A stretch of DNA of 64,000 bases from Nemertoderma westbladi (GCA_032718475.1 JAUCBJ010008522.1:1-64000); one strand, 5' to 3'; shown: positions 30,761 through 42,374, counted from the first letter of the stretch. A program made the numbers and translations. Notes: generated from the letters alone by a model not told the origin.

Positions 30761-33462
30761 GCAGAGAATAGGGTTGTCTAAGCTCGATATCTTCTTAGAG
30801 ATTCAAGATTTCCCAATCGAACTGAGATAAGCCAATTCGTTTACCGCTTGGACTTGCTGTTATAACTTACGTTTATCTGAACAAACGCAGGTTTCCTTTC
30901 TGATCTTTGTAGAATAGCGTTTAACTCGTTTCGTACAACGCTCTCCTTCACCTTGATGAAGGGTTGTATCGCGTTAAACTGGGACGACCATACGGTTGAA
31001 TGGTGATATTAGGTGTCCGCGTCCCAATACGGCTAGGTAAGATGGGCGGCTAGCTAGAGCTCGCTGCCAGAGTGTTACCGATTAATTGTTAGGGTAGCAC
31101 TAGATCTTTGGACAGTGAATACAGCTCGTGAGGATCCGGGATACCATCAGAATCGAAAGTCTGAGGTCTAATCAAGGAACGAGGTGGTCTGACCGAGTAT
31201 TCCGGAACTATGATCGTAGGTTTACTCAAGTATCGTCTGAGTCGAGCGAGCGTAGGTGATATGCCGAACAAGTTTCGGTTTCCGTGGATGTTTATGTCTT
31301 TCCGTTTATTAGTTGGGTCTAGGGCATTTATCGTAATAATACCAAAGACGCACGTCTGGTAGGTGAAACGCGGATGATATTTATTGGTTGTTACAATGCT
31401 TCTATCAAGAATTCCAAACATACGTTAGAGTTACCGCGTCCATTTGTCTCTCTAATGTCTTTTCTTTCGAGTCGATTTCGAATAGAATTTTCGCATTCGA
31501 ATTTCAGTTTATCGTTCCGACTCCGCTGGGTAGGATATATGTTCGACATAGTCCGTATCGTGTGAATCGATAGAATGGCCAATGGTTAAGAAGTCCATAT
31601 ACGTACTATTACGATGCGTGTAGCAAGCGGTGAATTTTCCATAGTCCAATTCACGCATAAGTTGCTTCTAGGAAATCGTTGGTTCGATATAACGACCATC
31701 GTCCTTCGTAGTAGTTGGACTAGCGTCGCCGCGTATCAAGCTATCAACAAACACTTGTAAAGGTAGAGTATATCGCTCCCCGATACCAAGACCATCTTCT
31801 ATCAACTCCGTTATATCTGCTATATATGAGTTTATTAATATTATAATGAGCTTATAATTAGGCTAGCGAGCGTCGCTGCCTACCCCAATCAGCCCCCGGA
31901 CAGTGTAAGAGCCTCAGCGCAAATGTATCGTCGCCGCTGTGTTTTCCGCCAACGTGTAGCTACACAACGACAATGACACTAGCACGAGTCACTCCACTGT
32001 CCGTCCCAAAGGCTTAGATACACTTCAGGTTCTTACTGGAGAGTTAGGGTTACTTTCACAATTGTGACTCGCTACTGTAAACACACCTTAGTAGTAACAT
32101 TCGCCTATAAACTCACAAATTCCACACATACAACTGTCACAAATTACACACACTCGGGCCATTTGTCCGTTAGTCAGTGCCTTCCAGAATGCCACGTTAT
32201 TATTATGTATCCTTGGATACTAGCAGTGCGCTATTTATTTCTTACTATGCAATGGGCAAGCTTTCTATTGTTCTTTTTAACTTGTTTCTAATTCTAGCGT
32301 GGGTGTTACTATGGTGACATTATGGAAAGCTAGCGGTAGAATTAGGGTAATTCCAATGCATACAGATCTGGGATGCTATTTAATAGTAATTCTTTAATGG
32401 TCCAATATCTCGTTTATATATGATTTTATAAATTTTATCGGCTATTGACTCATACATGGGAGATTCTCACACTCTAACACACTTAATAGGATGAATCTCC
32501 GCTCCCGTGATCTATTAATTAATGGGATTTTGGGAATGTTATAAATTGCACAGAATGACAATTTATTAAATTCATTAAAATATGAATTTAAATTTATTCC
32601 CTGAAATTTTATTATTTGATAGTGCAATTGACACAATTTGATTCCAGAGCAGGTCTGGGGACATAGGATCCTTAATTCTATGAAAATTGTCTTTTAAGAG
32701 TATTGGTAAGTGCTACGATATCTTAATCGACTAGAATTGTTAAAGGATCTGAATTTTACAGATTTTGATTTATAGATTTATAAATATTAAATAATTAATA
32801 TTTGAGATGGACACCAATTTATTCCAGAACTTGTCTGGGGACGTTAACCACTGATTCTAGAATTTGTCTTTCAAGTATATCGGTGGGTGCCGCGATATCT
32901 TAATCGACTAGAATTACAGATGGTCAAAAGGTTTAACAGATTTATTTGCGTTTCACGCTACTGTTAGAGGGACATCACGCTACTATATGTATTATTATAT
33001 ATGGTATGAGAGCAATATCGCACGAAGCAATGTCAGTGAGAAGAGGCAAGTCGTTTCCAAGGTCTACCCAGAGCTTGGTTTAGCCGAGACACGAGGATCT
33101 GAACTTTGCATTCCTAATACTCTGCCTACCAATAATACTTGAATATAGTAGTGGCTTTATTGTACTTTAATAAGTACGGACATTTCATCTTACTGTAGTC
33201 ACGTATTTATAATATGATACGGACAGTAAGGAAAGAGAAAAATAATTATTTCTCGCCGTCGCACTAAATATATATTATAAGTAATTACGTACGTAATAAA
33301 CACTAATATATTGCACTAATCTACTAAATAATCACTAAAATAACATTCTACTAAATAAAATTAAAGAAAACGATTATAATAAAATTACATAATAATACAT
33401 ACATAAATATAAAATAAAAACAAATATAAAATGATATAGTCACACGCCCACTCCATATGTTA
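30761..33462. other. Unassigned interior of BEL-2 (possible further insert)
   Basis: Where RNase H and integrase would be expected I see mostly broken frames. Two minus-strand stretches look coding: 30841-31008 (56 codons, with IKVKESVVRNELNAIL) and 31089-31421 (110 codons, with RPPRSLIRPQTFDSDGIPDP). Neither matches BEL integrase motifs that I know. The right half (31860-33460) is AT-rich with a diverged tandem pair at about 32640-32735 and 32820-32915. A third nested element or a captured sequence is possible. Confidence 0.35.
32640..32915. repeat. Diverged ~180-bp tandem pair
   Basis: Both copies contain GTCTGGGGAC followed by a ~55-base gap and GATATCTTAATCGACTAGAA. Spacing is about 180 bp. 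Confidence 0.7.
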
Positions 33463-35818
33463 TTACGTTATGGAGTCCCTAGATATTTGTCGGATTAGGG
33501 AAGTGGTCGTGGGAAGAGTATCTTGCCTTCCATAGTTTCCGGACAGCTTTCGGTCTATTTCCAATAAACATAAACGACCAGCTGGGCGATTGAGTTGTTG
33601 TGTTACTTTCTCCGCTCCCTTGGCCTGTCTAATCTCCGCCGTGGTAAGATGAGGAGGCCATTCTTCTTCTTCTTTACTTAAGAAGTCGGATCCACCTAAC
33701 CAGCCTGGAGTATCTATCAGTTCATGAGGAGTTGCTCCTCTGGAAGCAATGTCGGCTGGATTAATCGTCTCAAGGCAATGTCTCCATTGATCTATAGTGG
33801 AGTTAATATCGTCATTATCTGAGGAGTATGGTGTTCCCTCAGTTGGGTCGTCCACCTCACTGCTCTCCACTTCCCATTCCTTTACTTGGTATACCTGTTC
33901 TTGAGATAATCTCTCTTTGAGAGTTCTACGGGAAGGGCCAGTGAAGTACCAACCTACTCTAGTTCTTACCGCATAGGTTTGTAGTGGCTGCGGTTGAGCA
34001 GGCCGTTTCTCCAATGTCTCGAGCGCCTCATGCGCGTTTTGGCCGATGAGTATTTGCACTCCAGGATAATCTGTCTGGAATCGAGGTATCTTAAGCTGCT
34101 GGATGCTCTCGTCCTCGTCCCAGTTATAAGGTTCTACCTGGGTAGTAGCGAAGTTCTTTATAGCCACCATTTTTACTGACCTTATACTTTGTTCTCCTAA
34201 TTTATCCTGGGGGGTGGACAACGCACCTACATAGTAATCTGCCGTTATGGTAGATTTCCAAACCTGCATAATTCCTGACATATCCAACTTAGTTCGGAAT
34301 TTGGGTTGTCCAGCAAAGATGTCTTCGGCTAGTTCTTGATCAATGAATGTTCCTGTGCTGCCGGAGTCAAGGAGGGCGTTCACTATGTAACTTTTGTTGG
34401 GACCGTGAACTCTTGCCTGCACTACAGGAAATTCTCTGATTCCTACGTTGGAAGTTGGAGGTTTCCAAGATGGTTGTCTGTCAAAGGTAGTTGGGGGGAA
34501 CTCATTGTCGGTGTCCTTTTCATACGTAAGTGCTCGATACACTGCGGTATTTATTAGGTAACAGGATTCGTTGGCGTCGGAGAATTCGTCCGTATAGAAT
34601 CCTTCCATCTCAGACTCTTGATCAGTGTCATTTACATCACTGAATTGGACATGTAGTTCGGGCTCACTTACCTGACTCGGGTTGTTTCGTTCGAATTCAC
34701 TGCGTAACAAGATGTGATGTTTCGCACCGCACTTTGCACACTTTACTTCGGAGTAACAGGTTCGCCGTTGGTGTCCTGGTCTGAGGCAATTATAGCATAA
34801 CCGCTTATCCCACATGACTTCACGTCTGTCTACCAGGGATTTCTTTAGGAATTCAGCACACACACTCAAACGGTGGGGCCCGTCGCACAGCGCACATTTT
34901 GGTTTGATGTTACTCACTTTACCTTGGGCAACGTTATGCACTCTCGTTCTTTCTTCGGGCTTTCTTCCGTGAATTCTCTTAGGAGACGTAGGAGGAGTTG
35001 TTGTTACCTGTTCTCTCCTGTCCCTGGTTCGAGACTTATATTTACTTACGTCTTTATAGGTCTTGTTATCATAGTAAGATTTTGCTGTGTCTTTCCCGCT
35101 GTCCTCTTCCTGAGAGACTTGGCTTTCGCCGTCGTCAGTATAACACACTGGTGTTACCCTTCTCCTAGAAACGGGTTTCTCACTTACCTTATTTTCCGAT
35201 GTTTTCTCTCTGGACTGCTTTATGAGTTGTAATTTTACTTCACTATCTAAGAAGGACATGAGATCAGCCATGGTAGGGTCTCGTTGTTGTTGTTCCATCA
35301 TATATAACACTTTCTTGTCCCAGCGTGTACCTACTCCACCCTTTGGTAAAGTAGATGCTAAGGCTCCTACAACCATAGAGTTCTGGTATTCATGAGACTT
35401 ACCTAACCAATCTAGCTGTCTACAGATCTCCTGAATCTCATCGGAAAATTCTATAATCCCGCTGCTAAGAAACTTTCGGGGCGCCATTAATTTCGCATAT
35501 AAATACCTAGCTATGTTAGTCCTATTACCATACCTGATGTTTAATGTATCCCAAACTTGTCTTAATCCATCTGGATGTCCAATAAATTTTAACGCCATTA
35601 ACTTGGGAGGTCCTTCCAAGCATTCGATGAGGTATCTGAGTTTCTCTCCGTTAGATAGCACAGAATTCTGTATGTTATCTTTGTAATATTAATTAAAAGG
35701 TAACCATTTCATCTCATCTCCATTGAACTTGACGATCTCTCCAACCTTTACCGCTTGACGGGCTTCGGTTCTAGCCATTTGACGCGTAAAACTTTCTTGA
35801 GCCATCGTATTATTGAAT
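33463..35818 (-). pseudogene. BEL-2 gag C-terminus + protease, RT deleted
   Basis: From 35818 downwards: capsid-like region with an in-frame TAA (about 35690) where BEL-1 has Glu; then 732 open codons (35661-33463) with zinc knuckles CALCDGPHRLSVC, CYNCLRPGHQRRTC and CAKCGAKHH, then protease DSGSTGTFID. At about 33805 the sequence jumps from the post-protease linker (SSDNDDI) straight to WRHCLETINPADIASRG, a motif lying between RNase H and integrase in BEL/Pao. RT and most of RNase H are gone. The first part of the integrase region (GWLGGSDFL) remains before the frame ends. Confidence 0.88.
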
Positions 35819-35822
35819 ATAG
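35819..35822. repeat. Target-site duplication ATAG, left (gypsy)
   Basis: ATAG precedes the TGTAATATG start of the gypsy 5' LTR and recurs at 43292-43295. Confidence 0.88.
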
Positions 35823-36221
35823 TGTAATATGGGACCCCTTATCGAACTACATACAGTATGTATTGAAGGGACCTAATTTTAGGGACTACCGCTACCGGTA
35901 CTTACAATGTTTTCATCTGGACTACCGCTACCGGTACTTACAGTGTGCTGTGTCCTATTGCAGATTATTTCTGATCTTAGGGTAAATTAATGATTATTAC
36001 TACTGCTGTACCGTGGATTTTGGTTTTATCGGTATTCAATCAATGGAATTATGTTAATACAAAACATATTGTTTATATTGTTCTGACATTATGATTTTGT
36101 CATTGTGGCAGCCTATCGCAAATACGATTTGATTTGATCTCGCTCAACCAGACTTTCTGTTCACTAATTCATAATTAGGCCTACACAAGACCTAGAGTTT
36201 GAGTTATTTAGACTGGTAACA
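35823..36221 (+). repeat. Gypsy 5' LTR (399 bp)
   Basis: Begins TGTAATATGGGACCCC and ends GACTGGTAACA. It includes a ~36-bp tandem pair containing GGACTACCGCTACCGGTACT. It would supply promoter and RNA start. Confidence 0.95.
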
Positions 36222-36223
36222 TT

Positions 36224-36240
36224 TGGTGACCCAGACGAGA
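36224..36240 (+). other. Primer binding site, tRNA-Trp-like
   Basis: TGGTGACCCAGACGAGA starts two bases after the LTR. It matches the complement of the usual animal tRNA-Trp 3' end (TGGTGACCCCGACGTGA) at all but two positions. The tRNA comparison is from memory. Confidence 0.6.
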
Positions 36241-36522
36241 TTTGTTTATATTTGTGTAATGCTGTCAACGTGTCTCTATCTGGAAGTACCGGTACTGATG
36301 ATATGCCTACTGGCCTAATCCCTGAAGTCTGCTAGGCGTAGGCTGACCATTAAAAAAGGTAACCTACCAATGTATCCTATCTGGGCCTACTGTAATTGAA
36401 GCTTCAAGTACTGAATTACGGTTACACTGAATGTTGAATTAGTTTACCGACTGGACCAAGTACAGAAGTACTAGTACTGCAGTACAGCTATTATATTCTT
36501 AAGAGAACGAACGGCATTTAGA

Positions 36523-37773
36523 ATGGATAAGGACGAAGTCGCTAAAGCCATAAATGATGCGTTAGAGAGTCAACGTGCGATCCATGAAGCTGCTATGAAT
36601 GCAATGCGGGATCAGTTTGATTCACACTCTAAAACTCAACGAGAAGAATATAATAGCGCCATTGGTGATTTGAATGATCAGTTCCGTTCCCGATTAGGTA
36701 AACTTCAGGCCGAGGTTAGTGAGTCCCGAGATTTTATTAAAAATAATCGGAAAGAATTTAAAATATCTGGTTGTATTAAGGACCGAGATGCTAAGGATAC
36801 TTTGGTGTATAGTAGTTTGTTGAAACAGCTTGATAATGCCATTCAGAAGGGATATTCAGATGCTGAGATTGTTATGGGCATTATCAGAGCTATAGATTCA
36901 AAACTTCCATTACGCAGTTTTTTAGAGAGTAGGGATTCATTATCACTTAGTGAAGCTCGGAAGTTTATTCGTAGTCACTATAGGGAAAAAGGGCCTACCG
37001 AACTTCATCATCTATTGAGTGACGCAACTCAGGATCCTTCTGAAGATGCCCAATCATTTGTTCTTCGTGTTTTAAATTTGCGACAAAAATTGAGTTTTGC
37101 TTCGCAGGAACACGGTACTAAGTTTAATTATGATCCTGAACTTATTCGTCAGATGACTATGCATGCAATAAATACAGGTTTGTCTAATGAAGCCGTTCGA
37201 AGTGATTTAAAACCTTTATTGGAATCAGACTCCATTGTTCCTGATGAAACCCTTCTGGAGGCTTTAAACACTTCAACCAACAAGGAAAACGAACGATTGG
37301 AAAAACTAAAATCGGCTAAAATCGCAAAACAGGTTAGTCAGAAAGCATCTGTTGCCTCAGTTTCTTCGAGTAGCTCATCACCCCCTGATGGAGCTACTGT
37401 AAATGTTGATGTCAAAGGTAAGCCTAAGAAAGACAATTTGGTCGATGAAGTCCGCGCTTTGTCTCAGCAAATATCTAGCCTAACAGCTGGAATGCAGAAA
37501 CCAGCAGTAGTCCGACCTAGATATAAACATACGGATGATAAGGATCAAGCTGATTCTGTGAATTCTCGTCGTCCTACTCGTTTGTGTCCTCAGTGTCAGT
37601 TGTTAAATTCGAGTGGTGTGGCTGCAAGCTGCAATCACTGCTTTAAGTGTAGTAGCTCTGAACACTTTGCTATAGGATGTAGAAAAGTGAGAAATAGTGG
37701 TCCTAACAACAGTGGCAACCAGTCCCAGGGAAACGGGAACCGGCTGTTTCCAAGGGACGGGCAACAGTCGTGA
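36523..37773 (+). CDS. gag: Gypsy Gag
   Basis: A 416-aa protein starting ATG at 36523. The N-terminal ~80 residues are a helical/coiled-coil segment. A retrotransposon capsid-like domain follows (about 95-260, with AIDSKLPLRSFLESRD and LSDATQDPSEDAQSF). Then come a Ser/Lys linker, a helix, and a CCHC zinc knuckle at about 373-386 (CFKCSSSEHFAIGC), preceded by an extra CPQC pair. It would form the particle and bind the RNA. It ends with a Gly/Asn/Gln-rich tail inside which the frameshift heptamer lies. No frame damage seen. Confidence 0.9.
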   Translation: MDKDEVAKAINDALESQRAIHEAAMNAMRDQFDSHSKTQREEYNSAIGDLNDQFRSRLGKLQAEVSESRDFIKNNRKEFKISGCIKDRDAKDTLVYSSLLKQLDNAIQKGYSDAEIVMGIIRAIDSKLPLRSFLESRDSLSLSEARKFIRSHYREKGPTELHHLLSDATQDPSEDAQSFVLRVLNLRQKLSFASQEHGTKFNYDPELIRQMTMHAINTGLSNEAVRSDLKPLLESDSIVPDETLLEALNTSTNKENERLEKLKSAKIAKQVSQKASVASVSSSSSSPPDGATVNVDVKGKPKKDNLVDEVRALSQQISSLTAGMQKPAVVRPRYKHTDDKDQADSVNSRRPTRLCPQCQLLNSSGVAASCNHCFKCSSSEHFAIGCRKVRNSGPNNSGNQSQGNGNRLFPRDGQQS

Positions 37774-40700
37774 AGAATAGTCAAACTCAAAAGTCCCCTA
37801 CTAAAGTTTATAGAGCCCCAAGTACACCAACTGAAGAAGAATTATTTTTGTGCAGTTTAACTAGTTCACCCAATAATGGAAATGAAAAATTAGTTAAGTT
37901 GGTTGGACGGCGGTGTACTGTGTCATGTTGGCTCAATGGAGTTAAGTGCGAGGCCTTGTGGGATTCAGGAGCGCAGGTCTGTGTAGTTTCTAAACTCTGG
38001 GTGGAACAGAACATGCCAGAGTCTGAAATACATTCGATAGGAGACTTATTAGATTCCAATCTCTCACTTAAAGCAGCTAATGGTTCTAATATTCCATATC
38101 TTGGGTGGATTCCTGTTAAATTCAAGTTGAGTGACTCATGCCAAGATAATGTAGGAGGGGATAACTCGGACATGTTGATTGTGGTTCCAGTATTAGTAGC
38201 GGCTACCAACAATATCACCAGACCAATTATTGGATATAATGTGATTGAGTTGTATACTGCTAACCGAGTAAAAAACTGTGTCGACCTTGAGAGTGTTGAT
38301 AGTGAGATTGCGGCAGCTTTTCGAATTAAATGCAGTCGTGCTAACGAATTTGTTAAGGTCACTTTAAGTAATCAAGACTCGTTGAATGGGAATACTGCAA
38401 GAACTGGAAAGAAACCAACAATATTGCGTCCAAAGATTGTCAGCGATATTTGTGTTAGTGTTCTCAGTTCTAACATTTCGAACAATGATTCAAAGTTATT
38501 TCAAGGAAATGAAGAACTGAATCTCCATTTCCCAGATATCAATGTTGTCGATTGTTTAGTTGATATTAGTCGATCTAACAAATCTCGCTCAACATTTGTA
38601 GTCTACCTCGAAAACACATCTGCTAAAACTGTTCGTATTCCTCCATTAACAGTTATTGGTACAGTTCATTCGATCAAGTCACTGTTTCCTTTTGAATTAT
38701 TAGAACCTGGTGAAGTTTGTGAGAATATCTTGACTGATTATCCGACAGTGTCAGTGTCAGCTGTAAATGCTTCATTAACCATTGAAGAAAAGATTACTGC
38801 AATAGTAGATAAAGCTGAACTGAATTCTCAGTCTGAAAAAGACAAACTTCATAAATTTCTTTTAGAGGAAAAGGATGTGTTTTCCCAAGATAGTAATGAC
38901 ATTGGTAACATTCCTTCTCTTCAAATGAATATTGAATTAACTGATCAAGTTCCAGTTCGTAGAACCTACCAGTCAATTCCTCGACCAATGTATGAAGAAG
39001 TTAAAACTTATCTTAATGATTTGATCAGGAATGGATTCATTGAGAAATCGAACTCACCTTATGCAGCACCGTTAATTTGTGTTAGGAAATCTTGTGGCGG
39101 ATTGAGAGTCTGTGTTGATTATCGTGCACTAAATAACAAAATAATTCGTGATCAACATCCATTGCCAAAGATTCAAGATTTAATCGACAACCTGGGAGGT
39201 AAAGAGTGGTATTCTCTACTAGATGAAGCCAGAGCTTACCATCAGGGCTATGTTAGAGAAGATTGTCGAAAGGTTACTGCATTTGTGACACCCTGGGGAC
39301 AGTACCAGTGGATTCGAATTCCCTTTGGCTTATCCAATGGTCCAAGCTGCTTCCAGAGGAAAATGGAAGAAATATTAGAAGATGACCGTGATGAAATATG
39401 CAACCCTTATCAAGATGATATCATTGTATATAGTAATGAGTTTGAAAAACATCTCATTGATATTCGAACAGTTTTCCACAAGTTGAGATCTGCAGGTGTG
39501 AAACTAAAAATTGAGAAATGTCTACTCTTTCAACGGAAAATTAGATTTCTTGGTTTTATAATTTCGAAGGATGGACATTCCATTGATGACTCTAATAAAG
39601 AGGCAGTCCTTAAGTTAAAGGAAAGTAAGATTGAAAGTATTGGCCAACTACGGAAGATATTAGGATTTTTGAATTATTACCGCAAATTCATAAAGAACTT
39701 TGCACAGAAGGCGAAACCGCTCTATGAACTATTGAAGATTGAGAATTGTTGTATGTCACAGAAAAAGACTAAAAATGGACAAGTACCATCCAGTCAAGCC
39801 ATTTCGTTGTCTGTTTATCATTATGAAGTTCTTCATAAACTGATTGATGCTGTCATTAGCTCTGAAGTAATGGTGTACCCAGATTTTTCCAAGCCCTTTG
39901 TTTTGACAACAGATGCTAGCGCCGATGGTCTTGGTGGAGTTTTATATCAGAAACAAAGGGATGGTAATCTAAAAGTTGTTGCTTACGCCTCTCGTTCTTT
40001 GACTCCACCTGAAAAGAATTACCACTTACACTCTGGTAAACTCGAATTTTTAGCGCTTAAGTGGTTGGTTACTGAGAAGTTTCGTGATTATCTACTCTAT
40101 ACTTCTCATTTCACAGTTTATACCGATAACAACCCACTTGTCTATGTGAAAACCACCGCTAAGTTGAATGCTACCGGTCTCCGTTGGATGGCTGAACTGG
40201 CAGATTTTAATTTTGACATTGTGTATAGACCAGGCAAGAGTAATACTGATGCCGACTTTCTTTCAAGATTCCCTCATTCTGAACAAACTGATGATCAAAG
40301 TCAAACCCTACTAGAGAATGAAGTTAATGCTCTCCTAATGTCTATGAGTTGCAATGAAGAACTGTTTCTTGTTCCAGAATCTGTTCATGTTGAAATCAAT
40401 GGTTATGATGAATTTGGTGATAGTCTTAATGTTAGTGGTATAGAATCCATTGCTTTGACTGAAATTGCTGGGAAACAAGATAGCGATCCTTGCATTGGAC
40501 CCGTCATTAAATATATGAAATTGGGAAAGTTCCCGTCTAAAGCTGAAAGATCAGGAGAGTCAGCAGGTACCTCAGTTCTAATGCGAGAATGGAATAAACT
40601 TTTCTTCCAAAATGGTGTTTTGCATCGCAAAACCAGTTCAAACTCTCAGATGATACTGCCTCAATGTTTTCATGCACTTGTGATGGATGAACTTCACAAT

Positions 40701-42374
40701 AAAATGGGACACCCTGGAGTGGAACGCACTCTAAGTTTAATTCGAGACAGATTCTTTTGGCCACATATGCAGAAAGATGTTGACCAATTTGTCACTACTC
40801 GATGCCCTTGTTTACAGCGCAAGAAACCCAATGTTAGTGATCGTGCTGCTATGGTCCCTATCATCAGCACCCGTCCTTTTGAGATAATTTCCCTTGATTT
40901 TCTAAAAATTGAGAACAGACAAAGTCCTCGAAGCGTCCAATATGTTCTAGTGTTGGTTGATCACTTCACTCGGTTCGTGCAAAGTTACGCTACTCGAAAT
41001 AAAGAAGCCACAACAGCTGCTAACTGCCTATTCAATGATTTCATTCCTCGTTTTGGTTTCCCGGAGCGTATCTTACATGACCAAGGAAAGGAGTTTGATA
41101 ATAAACTGTTTGCTCAACTTATAAAACTCACTGGTATTAAAGACTCTCGTACTACCCCTTATCATCCCCAGTGTGATGGGAAAACTGAGCGATTTAATCG
41201 AACCATTTTGAGTATGCTTCGAACTCTCACTGATACTGAGAAGAATAAATGGCCAAGCCATCTTGGAAAAGTTGTTCATGCGTATAATTGTACCAGACAC
41301 TCATCAACTGGATTTTCGCCATTTTATCTTCTGTTCGGTAGATCTCCACGACTACCAATAGATATATTGTTTAGCCTTTCTACTCCTGATTATGTGTCAA
41401 GTTCTGAATCTTCCAATAATCGTTATAAATCATATGTTGACAAGTATAAACAGTCAATGGCTGAGGCTTACCGTTTGGCTAATAAACAAAATGCTAAGGA
41501 GGCCTTGCATGGTAAGGGCAGTTATGATAAGAAGGTTCGTGGTGTTGATCTTGGTCCTGGTGACAGAGTATTAGTTCGAAATATGTCTCAGAAAGATGAT
41601 GGCCACCGAAAACTGAAATCCTATTGGGAGCCCACTGTTTATATTGTCAAGAAACGTGTTGGAGACAACCCAGTATATGTTCTAGAATCTGAAACTGATA
41701 AAACAGTTCAACGCACCTTGCATCGCAATTTATTACTTCCATGTGATTATTTATCTTTGGATACCTCTGGAAGTAAAAACTCTTCTCCCGTATCGACAAG
41801 TAAGCGGCGCGTTTCTCCACGAACTCATTCAAATCAAGCTTGCCATGGGACTGAGATAGCTGATAATTCCGATAACTCCAGTGATGATGAATTGCCAGTT
41901 GGTTATCTCTCTCCATGTTCTGGATCGAATTCGAATAATGCGGATGATTTTTCCATTCCAGTAATTCCAGATCCTCCCCGAGTTGTTGTTCAATCGACAG
42001 CTCCACCTACTCGTGCATTGGATCCTCGAGCTCAACCGTTCGCCACTTCCTCCACCAGAATGGGAAATTCTCCATCTGTGAGCAACGATAGCTCACGACG
42101 TCGACGGAATCCTAATCTCTGGCGAGAACCTTTACGTAACCCTTATCCACTGCGTAACCGCTTACGGGAAGCTCCAGTTTCCACTTTGTACACCGAGCCC
42201 TATTATCCGACTTATAACCACCAATGTTATGGACATTCTGAGCCAGGGATCGGACCTACTATGATGATGGCCTACCCATTCCCCACTGTTCAGAGTATCC
42301 CGGACACCATGACATTTTTATCTTGGCTTATGAACGTTCTAAACACTTGGCTCTACAATATTGCGCCCTATTGA
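37707..42374 (+). CDS. pol: Gypsy Pol (protease, RT, RNase H, integrase)
   Basis: Open to the TGA at 42372-42374; made by -1 frameshift, so the first real codon follows the heptamer. Counting residues from 37770: aspartic protease with LWDSGAQVCVVS (about 64-75); RT with VDYRALNNKI (about 452) and catalytic YQDD (about 549-552; YVDD/YLDD is commoner); RNase H with TTDASADGLGGVLY (about 715); integrase zinc domain (H-x4-H then CPC, a CxC in place of the usual CxxC); DDE core with SLDFLKIE, HDQGKEFDNK and HPQCDGKTERFNR (about 1040-1145); then a GPY/F-like domain. The C-terminus is a Ser/Pro/Arg/Tyr-rich tail of about 180 residues. No env follows. Confidence 0.93.
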   Translation, partial: QQWQPVPGKREPAVSKGRATVVKNSQTQKSPTKVYRAPSTPTEEELFLCSLTSSPNNGNEKLVKLVGRRCTVSCWLNGVKCEALWDSGAQVCVVSKLWVEQNMPESEIHSIGDLLDSNLSLKAANGSNIPYLGWIPVKFKLSDSCQDNVGGDNSDMLIVVPVLVAATNNITRPIIGYNVIELYTANRVKNCVDLESVDSEIAAAFRIKCSRANEFVKVTLSNQDSLNGNTARTGKKPTILRPKIVSDICVSVLSSNISNNDSKLFQGNEELNLHFPDINVVDCLVDISRSNKSRSTFVVYLENTSAKTVRIPPLTVIGTVHSIKSLFPFELLEPGEVCENILTDYPTVSVSAVNASLTIEEKITAIVDKAELNSQSEKDKLHKFLLEEKDVFSQDSNDIGNIPSLQMNIELTDQVPVRRTYQSIPRPMYEEVKTYLNDLIRNGFIEKSNSPYAAPLICVRKSCGGLRVCVDYRALNNKIIRDQHPLPKIQDLIDNLGGKEWYSLLDEARAYHQGYVREDCRKVTAFVTPWGQYQWIRIPFGLSNGPSCFQRKMEEILEDDRDEICNPYQDDIIVYSNEFEKHLIDIRTVFHKLRSAGVKLKIEKCLLFQRKIRFLGFIISKDGHSIDDSNKEAVLKLKESKIESIGQLRKILGFLNYYRKFIKNFAQKAKPLYELLKIENCCMSQKKTKNGQVPSSQAISLSVYHYEVLHKLIDAVISSEVMVYPDFSKPFVLTTDASADGLGGVLYQKQRDGNLKVVAYASRSLTPPEKNYHLHSGKLEFLALKWLVTEKFRDYLLYTSHFTVYTDNNPLVYVKTTAKLNATGLRWMAELADFNFDIVYRPGKSNTDADFLSRFPHSEQTDDQSQTLLENEVNALLMSMSCNEELFLVPESVHVEINGYDEFGDSLNVSGIESIALTEIAGKQDSDPCIGPVIKYMKLGKFPSKAERSGESAGTSVLMREWNKLFFQNGVLHRKTSSNSQMILPQCFHALVMDELHNKMGHPGVERTLSLIRDRFFWPHMQKDVDQFVTTRCPCLQRKKPNVSDRAAMVPIISTRPFEIISLDFLKIENRQSPRSVQYVLVLVDHFTRFVQSYATRNKEATTAANCLFNDFIPRFGFPERILHDQGKEFDNKLFAQLIKLTGIKDSRTTPYHPQCDGKTERFNRTILSMLRTLTDTEKNKWPSHLGKVVHAYNCTRHSSTGFSPFYLLFGRSPRLPIDILFSLSTPDYVSSSESSNNRYKSYVDKYKQSMAEAYRLANKQNAKEALHGKGSYDKKVRGVDLGPGDRVLVRNMSQKDDGHRKLKSYWEPTVYIVKKRVGDNPVYVLESETDKTVQRTLHRNLLLPCDYLSLDTSGSKNSSPVSTSKRRVSPRTHSNQACHGTEIADNSDNSSDDELPVGYLSPCSGSNSNNADDFSIPVIPDPPRVVVQSTAPPTRALDPRAQPFATSSTRMGNSPSVSNDSSRRRRNPNLWREPLRNPYPLRNRLREAPVSTLYTEPYYPTYNHQCYGHSEPGIGPTMMMAYPFPTVQSIPDTMTFLSWLMNVLNTWLYNIAPY
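37728..37734 (+). promoter_or_regulatory. -1 ribosomal frameshift slippery site GGGAAAC
   Basis: GGGAAAC is a canonical X-XXY-YYZ heptamer and is in the correct phase: gag codons GGA (37729-37731) and AAC (37732-37734). The pol frame is the -1 frame and is open from 37707, after a TAA at 37704-37706, so the slip must happen in the 37707-37773 window, exactly where the heptamer lies. A short GGAA...TTCC stem could form just downstream. Confidence 0.8.
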
